This document shows, piece by piece, positions 1 to 8,490 of a stretch of DNA of 64,000 nucleotides. The stretch is from Oxalobacteraceae bacterium (GTDB lineage: Bacteria; Pseudomonadota; Gammaproteobacteria; Burkholderiales; Burkholderiaceae_D). The notes under the pieces were generated by a model that was not told the origin of the DNA, did no database searches, and saw only the letters and a program-made list of their open reading frames with translations. The position numbers and the translations under genes are program-made. Position 1 is the first letter of the stretch; each line of letters begins with the position of its first letter. The DNA is taken from the NCBI GenBank assembly GCA_947448025.1, contig CANFLV010000003.1, forward strand, positions 62,001 through 126,000, in the 5' to 3' direction.

Positions 1-1
1 G

Positions 2-991
2 CTTGACGATGAAATGGGCAAGCAAATCCGGGATGTCCTCTTTACGCTCACGCAAGGGCGTCAGCGTGATGGGCAAAACATTGAGACGATAATAAAGATC
101 TTCACGCAAACGCCCTTCATTGACCGCGTCGCGCGGATGGCGATTGGTCGCAGCAACGATACGGAGATTGAGCGGTATGCGACGATTACTGCCAAGCCGC
201 TCGACGGTATTGTCCTGCAAAAAACGCAACAGCTTCGCCTGTAGAGCGATCGGCATCTCGGTCAACTCATCGAGGAAAACGGTGCCTTCATTGGCCAGCT
301 CAAATTTACCGATCCGGTCCTTGAGCGCGCCGGTGAAGGCGCCCTTCTCGTAGCCAAATAATTCCGCCTCCAGCATCTCGGCAGGAATCGCCGCACAGTT
401 AATCGGCACAAATAATTTGTCACGGCGCGGTGATGCATTGTGAATCGCGCGCGCAGCCAATTCCTTGCCCGTGCCGGTTTCACCGGCGATCATGACCGGC
501 GCCTTGGCCGGTGCGACCTGACGGATCAATTCATAAATCGCTTTCATCGCGACACTGGTGCCAATGAAGGCATCCCAGCCGCGATTGAGTTCTTCACGCA
601 GGAAACTGTTCTGACGCAGCATCGCCGCTTCATTGAGGACACGCGCAATCGCGAGCTCCAATTCTTCGAGGTCGAACGGGCGCAATAAATAATCACTGGC
701 GCCGCATTTCATGGCGTGGACGGCAGACTCCACCGAGCCATGTGCCGTAATCAGAATGACTGGCACTCCCATGCCGTCGCGACGCATCGTGTTTAACAAT
801 TCAATGCCATCCATTTCCGGCATGCGCATATCAGTAATGACCAGGTCGACCGGATTATCCCGCAGGATCTCGAGGGCTTCGCGACCGTTACCGGCGACGT
901 AGACCGTATGGCCGGCGCTACGCAGCATAATCTCGAGCACGCGCCGCATGTGAGGTTCGTCGTCGACGACGAGAATACAGTGCTGGTTCAT
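2..991 (-). CDS. Sigma54-dependent NtrC-family response regulator (3' part beyond window)
   Basis: The 330 visible residues hold a receiver domain with phospho-acceptor Asp54 ([12 protein letters not shown]) and a sigma54 AAA+ domain. That domain shows Walker A GETGTGKE at about 170-177, the sigma54-contact motif GAFTGA at 217-222 and Walker B FLDEL near 240. The C-terminal HTH lies beyond base 1. The start ATG at 991 overlaps the stop of the upstream histidine kinase (ATGA), so the two are co-translated and presumably form a cognate pair activating sigma54 promoters. An oddity is that the receiver Lys normally found before Pro-Phe is Arg105 (LLRPF). The gene is read through the left window edge, so it is partial only because of the window. 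The input signal is unknown; the adjacent divergent porin and binding-protein genes are likely targets. Confidence 0.95.
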   Translation of the reverse strand, partial: MNQHCILVVDDEPHMRRVLEIMLRSAGHTVYVAGNGREALEILRDNPVDLVITDMRMPEMDGIELLNTMRRDGMGVPVILITAHGSVESAVHAMKCGASDYLLRPFDLEELELAIARVLNEAAMLRQNSFLREELNRGWDAFIGTSVAMKAIYELIRQVAPAKAPVMIAGETGTGKELAARAIHNASPRRDKLFVPINCAAIPAEMLEAELFGYEKGAFTGALKDRIGKFELANEGTVFLDELTEMPIALQAKLLRFLQDNTVERLGSNRRIPLNLRIVAATNRHPRDAVNEGRLREDLYYRLNVLPITLTPLRERKEDIPDLLAHFIVK

Positions 992-2766
992 GACATTGGG
1001 TCCGTGAATGAATTACTTGGGCGTGGCAAACGTATGCGCATCAGTGCGCCGCCAAGATCGCTGGCATCCGCCTTGATCGTGCCACCATGGGCGAAAATAA
1101 TTTGCTGCACGATTGCCAGCCCGAGGCCCACACCGCCCTCGCGACGCGAGAAAAATGGCTCAAAAATACGGGAACGCTCGGCCGGTGCAATACCCGGGCC
1201 ATTATCAGCAATGTCGATGATGAATTCTGTCATGGTCAATTCGGTACGAATCTCAATGGTGCCGCCCTTGGGGACAATTTGAAGGGCATTATGCAGCAGG
1301 TTGAGCAGCACCTGCATGATTTGCTCGGCATCGCCGTCCACGACCGGGTCACTGGCGACAAGATGTTCCACGACCTGCATCTGTGCCTTGTCGATCTGCG
1401 CGCCCAATAGTGAACGTGTCTGCCGTATCAAGCCATGCAGGTCGATCGGCGTCTTGTTCAAGGCGCGCGGACGGGCACTGTCGAGCATGGCGGACACTAG
1501 GCGATTAAGCCGCTCCGTTTCGCTTTCGATGAAGCCGACCAGCTCGCGCCCTTCGGCTGAAATGCCCGACTCACGCCGCAACATTTGTCCGGACGAGCGC
1601 AAGATACCCAAAGGCGTACGGATCTCATGAAAAATGACCGATGCCATTTCGCCGACCACGGCCAGCTTCGAGGCTCGCACCAGGTCGCTTTGTGCCTGAT
1701 CGATTTCTTGCACCATGTGCGTAAAAGCGCGGCCTAGTTCACCCACCTCACCAGTTGCCGCTGGTGGCGTCCCCTGAGAACTTTGGCCGGGCTTGTAGCG
1801 GCGCGTAAAGGCCGTGAGGGCGATAATCGGACGCGCAATCGCGCCACTGATTTTGCCTGCGGCAATGAGCGTGACCAGCAGCACCGCCGCCAATATCGCA
1901 AAAAAAATCAGCGCCATCCTGTGGACAGGCGCCAGAGCTTCACTCTTGGGCTGAATCACCAGCGCGCTCAAGCCCATCCCGGCAAATCCGGCAAACTCGC
2001 GTGCGCGCCCAAGTCCGACGAGGACATCCGCATCGATGAAGGGCATACCGCTGCGTTCAAATGCCCCCTGCGGATGGGCGCTCAGCCCCCATTCCGACAA
2101 CACCGTATGCGGCTGCCAATCCTGTTGGCCGCGCTTGCGCGAACGCGCGACCACCTCCCCGGCAGCATCCGCAAGGGCCAGCGTACGCCCCCCTGACGCG
2201 GCACTGTCGAGCAAGCCATCAATCTGCGCCCAATCATATTCCAGGATCAGCTCGCCAAGAATATCGCCGCCCATTTGCCGACGAATCGGAGTTCGGATCG
2301 TCATGGTCGCCGTGCTGCCTACGCGCTGTGGCTGCTCCAGTGTCAGTGTCGATCCGGCTAATGTCGTCGTTTGCCAGACAGGATGAGATATAAACACATG
2401 CCCGATTAGTGTAGGATTGCTGCTGCTCAAGATTAATTGATCGCGGTTCAGTGCATGCAAGTCGCGATAGACGCCACCGTAGCCGCCCTTGAGCCTGGCC
2501 AGAAAGAGACTGAGCCGCTTGTCAATGTCCTGTACTTGCAAGTCCTGCATCACCTCCAGCGTACTCCACGTGGCGGCATTTTGAAGACGCTCGAACATGC
2601 CCTTGTTGATATCTGCGGCGATTGCCTGTGCCTGCACCTGCAGGCTGCGTTCGATTTCCGCTTGCATGGCGGCGCGCGCATTGATGAAGGCCAGCGCGGC
2701 CAGCAGGATGGCGGGAACCAGGCCGATCAGTAGAAATGCCCGCAATAATGTTTTTCGAATAGTCAC
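988..2766 (-). CDS. Membrane-bound sensor histidine kinase
   Basis: This 592-residue kinase probably phosphorylates the NtrC-type regulator encoded directly downstream (4-base overlap). Visible parts are a TM segment at about 7-29, a periplasmic sensor region of roughly 250 residues, a second TM segment at about 284-304, a HAMP-like linker, and a HisKA dimerisation helix with His380 in FHEIRTPLGILR. The HATPase domain follows, with N box (LLNLLHNALQ), G1 (DNGPGIA) and G2 (GVGLGLAIV). The start is GTG at 2766; no strong ribosome binding site is visible. Only 35 bases separate it from the divergent porin-like gene, so the two transcripts share a very short control region. The ligand sensed by the periplasmic domain cannot be read from sequence. 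Confidence 0.93.
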   Translation of the reverse strand: MTIRKTLLRAFLLIGLVPAILLAALAFINARAAMQAEIERSLQVQAQAIAADINKGMFERLQNAATWSTLEVMQDLQVQDIDKRLSLFLARLKGGYGGVYRDLHALNRDQLILSSSNPTLIGHVFISHPVWQTTTLAGSTLTLEQPQRVGSTATMTIRTPIRRQMGGDILGELILEYDWAQIDGLLDSAASGGRTLALADAAGEVVARSRKRGQQDWQPHTVLSEWGLSAHPQGAFERSGMPFIDADVLVGLGRAREFAGFAGMGLSALVIQPKSEALAPVHRMALIFFAILAAVLLVTLIAAGKISGAIARPIIALTAFTRRYKPGQSSQGTPPAATGEVGELGRAFTHMVQEIDQAQSDLVRASKLAVVGEMASVIFHEIRTPLGILRSSGQMLRRESGISAEGRELVGFIESETERLNRLVSAMLDSARPRALNKTPIDLHGLIRQTRSLLGAQIDKAQMQVVEHLVASDPVVDGDAEQIMQVLLNLLHNALQIVPKGGTIEIRTELTMTEFIIDIADNGPGIAPAERSRIFEPFFSRREGGVGLGLAIVQQIIFAHGGTIKADASDLGGALMRIRLPRPSNSFTDPMS

Positions 2767-2801
2767 TTGCGAAGTGTAGCGGATAACCCTGGGAAAGATT
2801 A

Positions 2802-3866
2802 ATGGCGCGGCAAGCAGGCATAAAAATGATTGTTTCTTTTGCGGTGGCCGGTTTGATCGGCATTACCTGCGTACCCGCGCTGGCCGCTACCGATATCAGG
2901 GAAGGTCCGTCGGCGACTGAGTACGGATCCTTTGGCCAGTCCATGAATCTGGCGGATCGCGGCTTGACGGTCGGTGGCTATGCTTCGGTCCAATACCAGG
3001 ACTTGCATAATAAAGAGGCTCATCTGTCCCTGTCCCATCTGAGCATGTTCGTCTGGTGGGAAAGCGAATCCCGATTGAAATTTTTCTCTGAAATTGACGC
3101 ACAGGGTTTATTGTCATCGGTATCCCGCCATGAGGAAAATGAGCGGCATTATTTATCAGTAGAACGACTTTATTTCGACTATGCCTTCAACGACTCGCTC
3201 ACGCTGAGAGCCGGCAAATACCTCACACCGATCGGTCGCTGGAATCAGGGCCATGCCGATCCTCTCGTGTGGACGACTTCGCGGCCCATGATCACGCGCG
3301 ACCTGTTTCCGACAAATGCGACAGGCTTAATGGCAACAGGAAATTTGAGCCTATTCGCCCGGCCAATCGAATACATCGTGTTTGCGTCGACCGGCAATGA
3401 ACTTCGCCCGGATCCGGACCAGGACCCCTTCAATTCTTCTTACGGCGTCCGCCTGAACATTCCCATCACTGACAACGTCCAGTTGGGCTGGTCGTACGCC
3501 AGTTTTGATCAGCTCGCCATGCGCGAAGAACGCAAAACCCTGTACGGCGCGGATTTTACGTGGTCATCGCCGCACATCGATCTCAGCGGCGAAGCCATTT
3601 ACCGCAAGTCTAACGCTGGTGGCATGCGCGACGCAAAAGGCGGCTTTTTGCAATCAGTCATCCCCTTGCAGGAGAGACTGTGGGCGGTGGCCCGAGTCGA
3701 GGCAATGCGCGATCCGGAATCGCCAGACCTGCATAAACAAATGGTACTTGGCGTAAATTATCGATATGGCCCTGCCACCTTGCTCAAGTTGGAATTCCTG
3801 CATGGATTTGGTGGCGACCAGATGGCGCCGAAAGGACTGCTGTCCTCGGTGAGCGTGCTGTTCTGA
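2802..3866 (+). CDS. Outer-membrane porin-like beta-barrel protein
   Basis: A 354-residue secreted protein. An N-terminal signal peptide (hydrophobic stretch IVSFAVAGLIGITCVPALA, cleavage after ALA) is followed by alternating short amphipathic strands rich in Tyr, Phe and Trp, and the chain ends in VSVLF, a C-terminal Phe typical of outer-membrane barrels. The pattern (YASVQYQD, KFFSEIDAQG, LRAGKYLTPIGRWNQ) resembles porins of the phosphate-selective OprO/OprP type, but substrate specificity is not evident. A second in-frame ATG at 2826 is possible, but no ribosome binding site favours it. The next gene starts 2 bases after the stop, so the two form an operon divergent from the kinase/regulator pair, which probably controls them. 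Confidence 0.8.
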   Translation: MARQAGIKMIVSFAVAGLIGITCVPALAATDIREGPSATEYGSFGQSMNLADRGLTVGGYASVQYQDLHNKEAHLSLSHLSMFVWWESESRLKFFSEIDAQGLLSSVSRHEENERHYLSVERLYFDYAFNDSLTLRAGKYLTPIGRWNQGHADPLVWTTSRPMITRDLFPTNATGLMATGNLSLFARPIEYIVFASTGNELRPDPDQDPFNSSYGVRLNIPITDNVQLGWSYASFDQLAMREERKTLYGADFTWSSPHIDLSGEAIYRKSNAGGMRDAKGGFLQSVIPLQERLWAVARVEAMRDPESPDLHKQMVLGVNYRYGPATLLKLEFLHGFGGDQMAPKGLLSSVSVLF

Positions 3867-3868
3867 GC

Positions 3869-4339
3869 ATGTCCGGACCTTATTTTTTCAGGCTGCTATG
3901 GCTGGGATTCGCGCTGTGCCTGGGCTCAGCGACGATTTCAGCAGCGGCAACTCAGGACAGCGCGATCGCCGTGATCGTGGCAGCCGGAGCGCCGACGCCG
4001 CGCTTGAACCGTGAACAGTTGGCCTTGATATTCAAACTGAAAAAACGTTTTTTAGAAGATGGACAAGCGATTCAAGCAGTCAATCTGCCAGCGAATCATC
4101 CGTTGCGACGTGCATTTTCATTACAACTTCTTGGTCGCGCACCAGAAGATTTTGACGCGTATTGGAGCGATATGTATTTTCATGGCGTCCTTCCACCCTA
4201 CGTTCTCGCATCGGAAGAAGCCGTCATACGCTTCGTTGCCACTACCCCGGGCGCCATCGGCTATGTATCACATTGCATGGTAGATCAGCGGGTCAGCATC
4301 GTGCTGCGCGTGGAGAGCACGATCGCCTGCCCGCGCTAG
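3869..4339 (+). CDS. Small periplasmic PstS-like (PBP-fold) protein
   Basis: 156 residues with a signal peptide (about 1-27, ending near ISAAA). The mature part resembles the short phosphate-binding-protein-like family found alone rather than with an ABC transporter: LNREQLALIFKLKKRFLEDG near the N-terminus and the conserved tail TTPGAIGYVS. It is far shorter than true PstS (about 340 residues) and no transporter genes are adjacent, so a sensing or accessory role beside the porin and the periplasmic-sensor kinase is more likely than bulk uptake; this is inference. It starts 2 bases after the porin stop, which implies co-transcription. The ligand is unknown. Confidence 0.75.
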   Translation: MSGPYFFRLLWLGFALCLGSATISAAATQDSAIAVIVAAGAPTPRLNREQLALIFKLKKRFLEDGQAIQAVNLPANHPLRRAFSLQLLGRAPEDFDAYWSDMYFHGVLPPYVLASEEAVIRFVATTPGAIGYVSHCMVDQRVSIVLRVESTIACPR

Positions 4340-4539
4340 TTCAGAACAGCACAAACTTCTTCCAACCGAACCTGACTGCAAGTTGTGTCGACAATATTTG
4401 CAGTTACGACATATCTTGCGCACTTCTAGCCATGCGCTTTTAGCTAGCAGCTGCAGCAATATTACCTACCAACTCCCATGAAATCAGCCACTTAAGACTG
4501 CGGGCGACTATCAACAGCTACAGGCATCTAAATTGCTAT

Positions 4540-4731
4540 AAAGCAATTACGGCCGCATCGTGGATTATCCGAATCCGTTGTGCTGCCGTCTGGGTTGCCT
4601 ATGCAGTCATGCCGTTATCTGCAAGCGCCACACAGGACGATGAGCACATAAACGCCCAATTGCCGGTGCAGGGACAGTCCCTTATTGAATTGCAAAATTC
4701 ACCGTGCCATGAAGCTTTTTTTAACAGCTGA
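4540..4731 (+). pseudogene. Probable remnant of a TonB-dependent receptor 5' end
   Basis: In one frame this stretch reads as a basic N-terminus, a hydrophobic leader (CAAVWVAYAVMPLSASA) and then INAQLPVQGQSLIEL. That resembles the signal peptide plus start of an STN domain found in FecA-type TonB-dependent receptors. There is no start codon at the right place, and the frame stops at 4729-4731 after about 64 codons. I read it as the decayed 5' end of a lost receptor gene. The match is short and judged by eye, so the family assignment is tentative. Confidence 0.35.
4670..4682. repeat. 13-base palindrome
   Basis: AGGGACAGTCCCT is a perfect 6+1+6 inverted repeat lying inside the receptor remnant. 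It could be part of a REP-type element or an operator of the small downstream gene; nothing in the sequence decides between these. Confidence 0.4.
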
Positions 4732-4771
4732 ACTTGGCGCAATTAAATTGTGCCGAGAGAAGGAGGAAATA

Positions 4772-5146
4772 ATGGGAATGCGCATAAGTAGCTCTGCATC
4801 AATGGCGCAAAATACGAGCGCAGCAAATTGGCAGCAACGCCAGCAGGGAATGAAGGATTTATTTTCATCCTTGCAATCAGGAGATCTGGGTGCTGCACAA
4901 AAGGCTTTTGCGAGTTTGAATGTTGGCAATAATGCGCTCAAGGGAAATAGTCCCATGGCGCAAATCGGCCAGGCACTACAAAGCGGTGATTTGGCTGGAG
5001 CGCAAAAAGCGGAACAAGCCATGCAAGCCAATCGCAGCGGTCGGCATCATCACGGTGGCCAACAAGCCCCCGTTGTCGCGTCGACCACCACTTCAACAAC
5101 GTCGACAAGTTCCACTGTCGGGACGCTCTTCAACCTGACGGCGTAA
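4772..5146 (+). CDS. Small repeat protein of unknown function
   Basis: 124 residues, starting at an ATG 5 bases after a perfect AGGAGG site; the longer upstream frame has no such site. It has a Ser/Gln-rich N-terminus (MGMRISSSASMAQ), then two copies of the same helical unit, LQSGDLGAAQKAF at about 34-46 and LQSGDLAGAQKAE at about 74-86. A His/Gly patch (SGRHHHGGQQ) and a Thr/Ser-rich tail follow. There is no signal peptide or membrane segment. Small proteins with this LQSGDLxxAQxAF unit recur in Burkholderiales, and I know of no assigned function. The WD40 gene starts 12 bases downstream, so the two are probably co-transcribed. Confidence 0.75.
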   Translation: MGMRISSSASMAQNTSAANWQQRQQGMKDLFSSLQSGDLGAAQKAFASLNVGNNALKGNSPMAQIGQALQSGDLAGAQKAEQAMQANRSGRHHHGGQQAPVVASTTTSTTSTSSTVGTLFNLTA

Positions 5147-5158
5147 GTTGATGACACG

Positions 5159-6859
5159 ATGCAGACAAGTACAATGAAACATCAGGGGCCAATCGCGGGT
5201 ATTGCAGCGCGTGGCAATTTTGTCGCGACTGCAGGATATGACAATCAAATTATCTTGTGGGATGCACAGAAGCACCGGGCACTAGCGCGAGGCAATCATG
5301 ACCACCTGGTCAATCATTGTAGGTTCAGCCACGATGGGCAATGGTTAGTCAGCGCCAGCAGTGATTACACGGCGCGCGTCTGGGCAGTGCCCTCGTTAAG
5401 GCTGCACACCGTTCTGCGGGAACACGGGGATGACGTCGATATGGCGGTCTTTTCCCACGACGACCGGCGCATTGCTACCTGTGCGCTGGATCGTTGTGTC
5501 CGGATTTTCGATCTTGACGGACTCTGCCTGCAGACCATGCGTGGGCATACCGGCAATGTGCTTTCACTGGCATGGTCGCAAGACGATCGCTTTGTCATTT
5601 CATCCAGCGTTGACGGCACCATCCGCCAATGGAATGCAGACAGCGGCGTCGAAGTGCGCGTCACAGATTTGCAGGTGCGCTCCGATAGCGTGGAAATCGC
5701 GCCCGACGGCACAGTATATGGCGGCGATGATCGTGGCCGCATTGCGATTATCGAGAACGGGCAGCTGCATTTCGTGCATGCCCATCATGCCGGCATCAAG
5801 AACCTATCGGCGGACTTTCAAAACGGCATATTGGTTACGCTCAGCTATGACAGAAGCATGGCGATCTGGCGCATAGGCGGCAACCAGCGACTGGAAGAAT
5901 TGAGCCGTTCGACCTTGCCCGCCACAGTATGGGCGCGCGCGGCAACGCTGCTCGATGATGGTCGCGTCGCCACCGGGACATTTGGCGCAACCTACGCCTT
6001 GTTTGATCCCGAAACTTCCAGCTGGGATTGTCAGGACGTCGCTGCAGGAAGCGCCATCAACGCCGTAATGCAACTCGGCACCTGCGCATATACCGTAGGC
6101 GATGCAGGCAAGGTGGTTTGCAACGAGGTCCTCACCGCTGAGACCGGTAGCCTGTGTAATTTCCTGGTTGCCGCACAGGGTCACGTGTTCACGGGCGGTC
6201 ACCTGGGGCAGCTGTTTGATGCGGATTCCGGCGCCCTGCTGTATTCCCATCACTCACCACTTAATTGTGGCGTTGCCTTTGATCGCGCCGGCCAGGCGTG
6301 TATTGCCATCGGCACTTATACCGGAGAAATTCTCGTATTTGCCGTCCATGCCGAGGGTGGTGTGGATTTGCTGGCCGCCCTCTTTGTCTACGAAAATGCC
6401 GTCAAGGGTTTGAGTTACAGCGACGGTGTCTTATTTTCCGTGTGCGCCTCCACCGACATCGCCTGGCATCGAATTGGGGACTGGTCGGTGATCACGCGCA
6501 TTGCCAAGGCACATGAACGTATTGTCAATGGCTGCTGCGCGATCGGACAGGGAAAGTTTGCCACAGTCGGTCGCGATCGTACTTTGCGTATCTGGGATCT
6601 ATTAGCTCCGGATGCGCCGCAGGTCTTTCAAAGTGCCCATCCCAACTCGATCAAATGTATAGGCATCAATGATGATGCTTCGATGATTTTGACAGGGAGT
6701 TACGGCGGCACGCTCGCCCTGTTCGACCTGCACACGATGCAATGGATCGCACTGCAACGACCGACAAGCGCAGGCATTTCTTCGATTACCTGGGATCGCG
6801 CCCAACATCGCTTTCTCGCCGCGTCCTATGACGGCGGCATTTATTCGGTCTTCCCATGA
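5159..6859 (+). CDS. WD40-repeat beta-propeller protein
   Basis: 566 residues built almost wholly of WD40 blades: TAGYDNQIILWDAQ, SASSDYTARVWAV, TCALDRCVRIFDL, SSSVDGTIRQWNA, TLSYDRSMAIWRI, TVGRDRTLRIWDL, TGSYGGTLALFDL and several weaker ones. That is enough for two propellers. There is no signal peptide, TM segment, protease, kinase or NACHT domain, so it is a cytoplasmic scaffold rather than one of the WD40 fusions seen in conflict systems. It may start at 5159 or at the ATG at 5174; neither has a clear ribosome binding site, so coupling to the small gene 12 bases upstream is likely. Its stop overlaps the next ATG (ATGA), tying it to the FMN reductase, FGE-fold and ATP-grasp genes. A scaffold role for those enzymes is my inference. 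Confidence 0.9.
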   Translation: MQTSTMKHQGPIAGIAARGNFVATAGYDNQIILWDAQKHRALARGNHDHLVNHCRFSHDGQWLVSASSDYTARVWAVPSLRLHTVLREHGDDVDMAVFSHDDRRIATCALDRCVRIFDLDGLCLQTMRGHTGNVLSLAWSQDDRFVISSSVDGTIRQWNADSGVEVRVTDLQVRSDSVEIAPDGTVYGGDDRGRIAIIENGQLHFVHAHHAGIKNLSADFQNGILVTLSYDRSMAIWRIGGNQRLEELSRSTLPATVWARAATLLDDGRVATGTFGATYALFDPETSSWDCQDVAAGSAINAVMQLGTCAYTVGDAGKVVCNEVLTAETGSLCNFLVAAQGHVFTGGHLGQLFDADSGALLYSHHSPLNCGVAFDRAGQACIAIGTYTGEILVFAVHAEGGVDLLAALFVYENAVKGLSYSDGVLFSVCASTDIAWHRIGDWSVITRIAKAHERIVNGCCAIGQGKFATVGRDRTLRIWDLLAPDAPQVFQSAHPNSIKCIGINDDASMILTGSYGGTLALFDLHTMQWIALQRPTSAGISSITWDRAQHRFLAASYDGGIYSVFP

Positions 6860-7455
6860 CACATCAGCTTTTATTTGTCTCTGGCAGTCAACGTCGCGAA
6901 TCCCATAATCAGCGCTTGCTAAATTATTTGTCGCAGCAATTGGATGGACATTGCGTGATCGATATCCTGATGCCAGCGGACGTAGGCTTGCCACTCTTTG
7001 ATCAAGATCTGGAAGACCAGCCTGACATCACCGACCGCCTTGAAAAACTACACCAAAGAATCAATGCTTGCGATGGTATTGTCATTGCCACACCTGAATA
7101 TAACGGCCAGTTACCGCCTTATTTAAAAAACCTGGTGGACTGGGTTTCACGCCTGCCCCGCATCGATTCCCGTTTCAGCAATCCGTTTTTTGCACGTCCG
7201 GTTTTGCTCTGCAGTGCTTCCACCGGATGGAGCGGCGGCGCGCTGGCAATTCCGCATGCGCGGGCCTTGTTTGGCTACCTCGGCAGTATTGTGGCGGGCG
7301 ACACGATCTGCCTTCCTTACGCAGATGAAGCCTGGGATGGTGAGGGCTATGTCTTCGAGCCCGGATTCGACGCGCAACTGCGCACGACCGCCCTGCAATT
7401 TTTAACGCTATGTGCGGCATTGCCACGCATGGCGCTGACCGGGACAGTGGCGTGA
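6856..7455 (+). CDS. NAD(P)H-dependent FMN reductase
   Basis: A 199-residue flavodoxin-fold protein of the NADPH-dependent FMN reductase family. It shows the N-terminal phosphate-binding loop GSQRRESHNQRLL at about 9-21 and the signature TPEYNGQLPPYLKNLVDW at about 78-95. Relatives reduce FMN, quinones, azo dyes or chromate, or supply reduced flavin to a partner enzyme. Here it overlaps the WD40 gene by 4 bases upstream and the FGE-fold gene by 4 bases downstream (GTGA), so its products are needed together with theirs. A role as electron donor to an oxidative step in this cluster is plausible but not shown. Confidence 0.9.
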   Translation: MTHQLLFVSGSQRRESHNQRLLNYLSQQLDGHCVIDILMPADVGLPLFDQDLEDQPDITDRLEKLHQRINACDGIVIATPEYNGQLPPYLKNLVDWVSRLPRIDSRFSNPFFARPVLLCSASTGWSGGALAIPHARALFGYLGSIVAGDTICLPYADEAWDGEGYVFEPGFDAQLRTTALQFLTLCAALPRMALTGTVA

Positions 7456-8468
7456 GGTGCGCGCCACATCCTGACTGGCACTGGCCGCATTTCGAGCACA
7501 TATTGTGCGGCACCCTGAACGACCGTGAACGCATGGGCTTGCCAGAACATGCCTTGCCAGGCCGCTTTGATGCGCTCTTGCAGCACGCTTACGCAAGCCT
7601 GCGCTGTGCCTCGACAGAACATTTGCTGCAGACCTTGACCGATGCATCGTCGACGCTGGCACAACGTATTTCAAGCGGTAATTTGTTGGCGCTCATCGGT
7701 GATCCACGCATCGTATTCGACCAGCCGGAAATGCGGGATATTCCGGGAGGCCAGGTCTGGATTGGCTTGCCAGAAAACGAAGTCGATACCGTACTTGAAC
7801 AATATGCGGGCCTGGGTCTTGACCGTGCCTGGATTGAAAAGGAATGTCCACGCCACGCAACGACATTGAGCGCGTACCGCATGGCACGCTACCCAGTCAC
7901 CAATTTCGAATATCAGCGTTTCCTGCTCGACACCGCACATCCGGAACTTCCGAGCAGCTGGCATTTTCGTCGCTTTCCGGGAGAGCGCGCCAATCATCCC
8001 GTCTATACGATCACGCCAGCATCCGCCGATGCCTATGCAGCCTGGCTGGCACAACGCACGGGACGTGGCTTTCGCCTGCCGACTGAAGCGGAATGGGAAT
8101 GGGCAGCCGCAGGACCGGAGGCACAGGCCTTTCCCTGGGGTCCGGCGTTTGATGCGGACCTGGCCAACACGGCAGAAACCGGGCTTTTTGCCAGCTCACC
8201 AGTCGGCGCCTTTGTCGGTGGCGAATCGGCATTCGGCCTGTCAGATATGGCCGGCAATGTCGAAGAGTATGTCGCCGACACCTATGCCGCCTATCCCGGC
8301 GGCGCATTCGTGGCGGATCACCTGGTCCAGATTCATGGCCAATATCGTGTTGCGCGCGGTGGCAGCTTCGCGCGCTTTCGTGACCTCGCACGCGTTCAGC
8401 GACGGCATGGCCACAATCCCAATTCCGCCACGTATGCGATGGGCTTTCGGCTTGCCGAAACCATTTGA
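7452..8468 (+). CDS. FGE/SUMF1-fold protein (EgtB/PvdO superfamily)
   Basis: I place the start at GTG 7452, which overlaps the reductase stop as GTGA, giving 338 residues; the upstream ATG at 7410 lies well inside the reductase gene. Residues from about 80 form a formylglycine-generating-enzyme-like domain: IPGGQVWIGLPENE, YPVTNFEYQRFL, RLPTEAEWEWAAAG, GLSDMAGNVEEYV, RVARGGSFARFRD and the terminal MGFRL. The two Cys that make true FGE a copper oxidase are absent from the C-terminal segment, and the His pattern of EgtB's DinB domain is not evident in the N-terminal 80 residues. It is therefore neither a standard FGE nor a standard sulfoxide synthase. In a unit with a ligase and a flavin reductase it may act on a small peptide or amino acid; function unknown. 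Confidence 0.85.
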   Translation: MRCAPHPDWHWPHFEHILCGTLNDRERMGLPEHALPGRFDALLQHAYASLRCASTEHLLQTLTDASSTLAQRISSGNLLALIGDPRIVFDQPEMRDIPGGQVWIGLPENEVDTVLEQYAGLGLDRAWIEKECPRHATTLSAYRMARYPVTNFEYQRFLLDTAHPELPSSWHFRRFPGERANHPVYTITPASADAYAAWLAQRTGRGFRLPTEAEWEWAAAGPEAQAFPWGPAFDADLANTAETGLFASSPVGAFVGGESAFGLSDMAGNVEEYVADTYAAYPGGAFVADHLVQIHGQYRVARGGSFARFRDLARVQRRHGHNPNSATYAMGFRLAETI

Positions 8469-8490
8469 TTTCAAAGAAATGTGAGTAACA

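Larger units (their letters stand above)
4340..4771. other. Intergenic region of 432 bases
   Basis: This gap holds no intact gene. It contains the presumed TonB-receptor remnant (4540-4731), an AATTGC/GCAATT inverted repeat near 4531-4548, and a 13-base palindrome (AGGGACAGTCCCT, 4670-4682). The small gene that follows has a strong ribosome binding site (AGGAGG at 4761-4766), so its promoter probably lies within the last 150 bases, but I see no convincing -35/-10 pair. Confidence 0.6.

Noticed and set aside
7452-8468. FGE-fold protein as variable protein of a diversity-generating retroelement
   Set aside because: No reverse transcriptase and no template repeat near the C-terminal part.
7452-8468. 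FGE-fold protein as EgtB of an ergothioneine pathway
   Set aside because: No EgtD-type methyltransferase is present and the N-terminal iron-site pattern is not evident.
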